Source of the DNA: Orychophragmus violaceus
Lineage: Eukaryota > Streptophyta > Magnoliopsida > Brassicales > Brassicaceae
Direction: 5' to 3'
NCBI GenBank assembly: GCA_030180135.1
Contig: CM058232.1
Coordinates: 63,075,330 to 63,139,329 of the forward strand
Length of the DNA stretch: 64,000 nt
Shown here: piece by piece, positions 60,786-64,000 of the stretch
Numbering within the stretch: the stretch's first letter is position 1
Layout of the letters: each line of letters opens with the position of its first letter
Translations under genes and position numbers: made by a program
The notes under the pieces: model-generated
What the model saw: only the letters and a program-made list of their open reading frames with translations
Told to the model about the DNA's origin: nothing
Database searches by the model: none

Positions 60786-63627
60786 ATGCTTTGCGTTATT
60801 GATCAAGTCCAGAAAGTCTTGAGTCATGTAGCATTTTATCATGGAGTCACGTTATTAAGTTGACGATCTCGTTGTCGTTTATCTTTAGGGAGCATTCTCA
60901 GATTTGGTATGGTGAGATGGCTGACGTGAGTCACCGAGCTGATGAGTTGAAGAATGTGATGCGAGCTCGATTTGGAGCTCGAATAGAGTTTGATCTTGTA
61001 CGGGCTGTGTAGTCCAAGCATGACATGTCCTTTGTCGAAGTACAGGCAAAGCGACGGTATTAGGCTTCTGTAACGCCGCTCTAAAGTTTATTTTCTTCTC
61101 TTTCTTTTTGATATGGTGATTTGGTGGAGACGATGGCCTCTTATCTTTCTTACAAACACTAGGAAACTTTTTCCTCTTGTTTCTTTGAGGTGTTACGGCA
61201 GCTTGAAGCGGCATTATCGTGACGGAGAATCATTAATGGATAGCTAAGAACGACGAAGGTGAAGTTGTCCTTTATCTTTTTTTTTTTTGGTTCATGTCCA
61301 CCTCACGCTCTGGATTTCGTTGCCGAGGTCGATGTTTTTGCCGAGGTGACCATAAGGGGTTCCTTTGAACTGGGTCCTTCGAGCTGTGATAGCTCCATGA
61401 TGTTTTAGCTGCTGTGGAGGCAAGTGAAAATATCCATTGGATTTGTATGGTCCGATTGGGATATTTCTTGTCCGGCAAGCACTTTGTTGTATAAACCCTA
61501 GAGGGACAACTTTAAGTTTCCTTCAAAGAGAACATATATTGTAAACGTTAGTGGCTGAGCTGTTATGCTTTATAATTCATAATGTGCGAATGAATTAACG
61601 AAAGGCCTCTAGTGAATATGGCTAATATATTATATCGTAGGTGATCATGTCAAAACGAGAGAGTAAACTCATATATGCCCTACACCAATTGGTATACACC
61701 GATTGGTATGAACAATACAGAAATAATTTATGCTTTTTTGTAGGTTTTTAATCCACGCAATAATGATTAGAGTGATTCAAATAATGTATTCCTATAATAA
61801 TATGAAAGAATACTTAGCTTAATGACAGAAGCCGGAGCCATGGTCTGTAAAGGACCGTCGTCGATGAATTTATTTGACGTTATTTTATCGTTGATCCCGA
61901 CGTCGGTGTCGGCCTGGTTTTTTGAATGAATGTCGGTAAACAAGCTTTTTCTGATAATGGGCTGGTGCCATGCCGGGCTGATGAAAAGGATCTAATGCCG
62001 TCATGAGCTCTTTCTTTGATGAGTTTGATGAGTATATGTCGTCTTTTACTATGCCTCAGCTGAATAGTGGTGTATGCCGAGCCGATGTATTGGTCCCGTT
62101 TTTATCTCGGCGTGAAGTTTGAAAATTAGTGAATGATAAGACTTGTGCACAGACCGTCGGTTATTGGAGTGAGTGAGAATTTCGTTCACACGGCAGAGCC
62201 GAGGTTGGTGACAAGCTTGTACTTTTGTATGAGATGGATTGTCGCTTCAGAGAAGTTGGCGGAGATGACGTTCTTATGTGAGGTATCTCCTAGCCCCTAC
62301 TCTTTTTTTTTTTTTTTTTAAAGAAACGAATGAACCAGATTCATATCTGATTTTCTTCTTATTGGAGTGATTTTGCTACATGTCAGAGGTAAGTAACTTC
62401 TCTGAGAGGTCGAGTCGTCTATCTCAACATGCGTGAGCCGGCGAGTTCTATCGGTGTCTTTGATTGACAACCTGGTTTTAAAACCAGATGACATACACAA
62501 GCCGAAGAACACGAGCTGCTGCCGAGATTGAGATCGTCTCATGAGTCGGTGAGTTAACGAGTTCAGCCGTTGCTTGACTTCAGTCGAATTGGGTTAAGAG
62601 ATTTCATCGATCGAATGACGTTTCTTTTCCTGCTTCAAGAGACGATCGAATGGTTAAATTGTCGCTAATGGTAAAGCGGCATGGACGTGTTCAGTCATAT
62701 TATTCACGTGTTTGACTAAGCTTTTTAGAGGATCTATGAATCAAACAATTATTATATATCATAAACTAGAGAAGTCAGATAATCAAGCTATATAGTATCT
62801 CTTGAGGATTTTGACGAAGCCGTGATGCGTGTTATGGACGTCGATAACAAATGACGGTATTTATTAGGGTTTCTTCACCGATCATAATTTCATTGTCGGT
62901 ATGGTATATGAAAGATCTTTGAAGAAATCCCCACAGTCGGCGCCAATTGTGAGATCTCAATTCTGCATATCCGAAGATAGCAAGAATTTTAGGGTTTAAA
63001 TTAGGGATTCTTCAAAGTCTCTTGACCTAGCTCGGCGGAGATGATGAGATTTGGGCAAAATTGGCGTTCCGGTGAATCGGAATAAAGGTAATTATGTTTT
63101 CTAGCTGAACCTTGTAAAAGGCTGCCTACGTACTCTTCGGAAAGGGATCAAGCCATTCGTAGTTCTTTGAAAGAGTTCGTCGAATGACGATATGGTGAAA
63201 GGGTTAAGTCGTCTCTCAGCAACTTATCGTTTTGTGCGTGTTTCAATCTCCTTTAGCCTGAATACCCTCATTCTCTCATGTCGAGGTTTAGGTCGGCTTA
63301 CAGAGTCGTCTATAGATCGATCTCTTGTAGCCTGAATACCCTCATCCTCTCATGTCGAGATTTGGGTCGACTTCCAGAGTTATCCATATTTTTCTAGATG
63401 TACTTAGCCTGAATGCCCTCATTCTCTTATATAGAGTTTTAGGCCGGCATAAAAAGTCATATTTATTATAAAAAATATATATCTATTTTCCTTTCTATTT
63501 TCTTTTTGTGATTATCTTCGAAGATTTCCATTTATCTTCATCGACATAGCATTTATCCATAATAAATGTCTTTTATTTCGGGCCGATCTTATTAACTGAA
63601 TGGGCCATTTTGAGGGGTGCTAAAACC

Positions 63628-64000
63628 TGTAGGATTATGTGAGTTCATTGGTGTAATTATCAGGTTACAACCTAGCACATAATCAACTAGGATCTAGGTG
63701 ATTTGCAGTTGAATCATAAACAGATCAGGATCATTACCTTGTGATTGCAGCGGATTGATCAAAGGAATATCGAGATCTGCAAGAGCTGATGATTACCGGC
63801 TCCTCCTAGGTATCCACACGCTTACAAGCTACTGGATCAGGCTGCTAGACCAAGCTGGAACAACAGAGAGAGAGAGGACGGCCAGACCTAAAAGAAATCG
63901 CAGACTATATGTGTTTCTGGCGCCTCCCCTCTTCCTTATATGGGCCCAAGTGATTAAACTAATGGCCTATTAGGCTTTTGGGCCCAAGACCCAAATCAGA
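63628..64000 (-). repeat. Left end of a further LTR, probably copia, incomplete
   Basis: TGTAGGATTATGTGAG begins inside the LARD LTR after AAACC, which would be the target duplication if repeated beyond the window. The layout (CTTGTGATTGCAGCGGA about 110 bp in, a gag-like leader absent) resembles the inverted end of the Copia-2 LTR (CTCGTGATTACCTGGAG...GCAGCGGAAG). Confidence 0.5.

Larger units (their letters stand above)
56503..63627. repeat. 7.1-kb duplicated block, copy 2
   Basis: This is the partner of 13971-21112. It starts within the Helitron hairpin and ends by truncation inside the right LTR of the LARD. Differences from copy 1 are scattered single bases, a shorter MITE arm near 59035 and a stop in the 48-bp array. 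Confidence 0.9.
58050..63627 (-). mobile_element. LARD-like element, copy 2 (right LTR interrupted)
   Basis: The left LTR (58050-58747, 698 bp) is preceded by AACAT exactly as in copy 1. The right LTR starts at 62948, with PBS TGGCGCCGACTGTGGGG beside it, and is cut at 63627 by another LTR. No coding sequence is present. Confidence 0.85.

Noticed and set aside
63755..63973. 72-codon ORF near the right edge
   Set aside because: It lies in the incomplete LTR at 63628-64000 and has no domain.

Overview
The window is a repeat-dense piece of a plant nuclear genome, most probably from a Brassicaceae species. Several broken gene fragments read like Arabidopsis-type proteins (CAP-H, a WVD2-like TPX2 protein, mitochondrial carrier SFC1, an LRR protein), and the transposons have typical Brassicaceae/plant termini. 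I see no complete, undamaged host gene. Almost all the DNA is transposons, often nested, plus gene pieces that look captured by Helitrons.

Layout: 1-8477 is a scrambled Ty1/copia family (Copia-1). It has two opposed 659-bp LTRs, one good gag ORF and decayed pol. 8478-10602 is the 3' end of a Ty3/gypsy element. It has cut off a Tat-type element (10603-about 13020) that carries an antisense, intron-containing ORF of the 'putative gypsy-type transposase' family. 13951/13952 is a head-to-tail junction of two minus-strand Helitrons. 15519-21112 is a 5.6-kb non-coding LTR element (LARD-like) with TSD AACAT, built of minisatellites and a nested hAT-like MITE. 23579-25475 holds Helitron ends and one complete short Helitron.

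25505-38099 is best read as one large Helitron. It carries a chimeric CAP-H gene, a WVD2-like/SFC1 chimera and a full-length but mutated L1-type LINE with a 15-bp TSD. 38100-40174 is a truncated CACTA element inside a Helitron remnant that also hosts a Stowaway MITE. 40678-56502 looks like another minus-strand Helitron with gene fragments, into which two young LTR elements inserted: Copia-2 (41898-48934, TSD CTAGT, 737-bp LTRs) and a gypsy element (49665-56339, TSD AGATG, 1,199-bp LTRs). 56503-63627 repeats 13971-21112, including the same LARD in the same site. A further LTR begins at 63628.

The two youngest elements keep a readable gag (or gag-protease) but have decayed or absent reverse transcriptase and integrase. 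Their LTR pairs are nearly identical, so they were probably mobilised in trans. The most unusual feature is a palindromic TCGATCGA-centred motif (often TGTCGATCGACA). It occurs in clusters in LTRs, leaders and even a gag coding region of otherwise unrelated copia and gypsy families. All comparisons were made by eye; family names rest on recognised motifs, not on searches.
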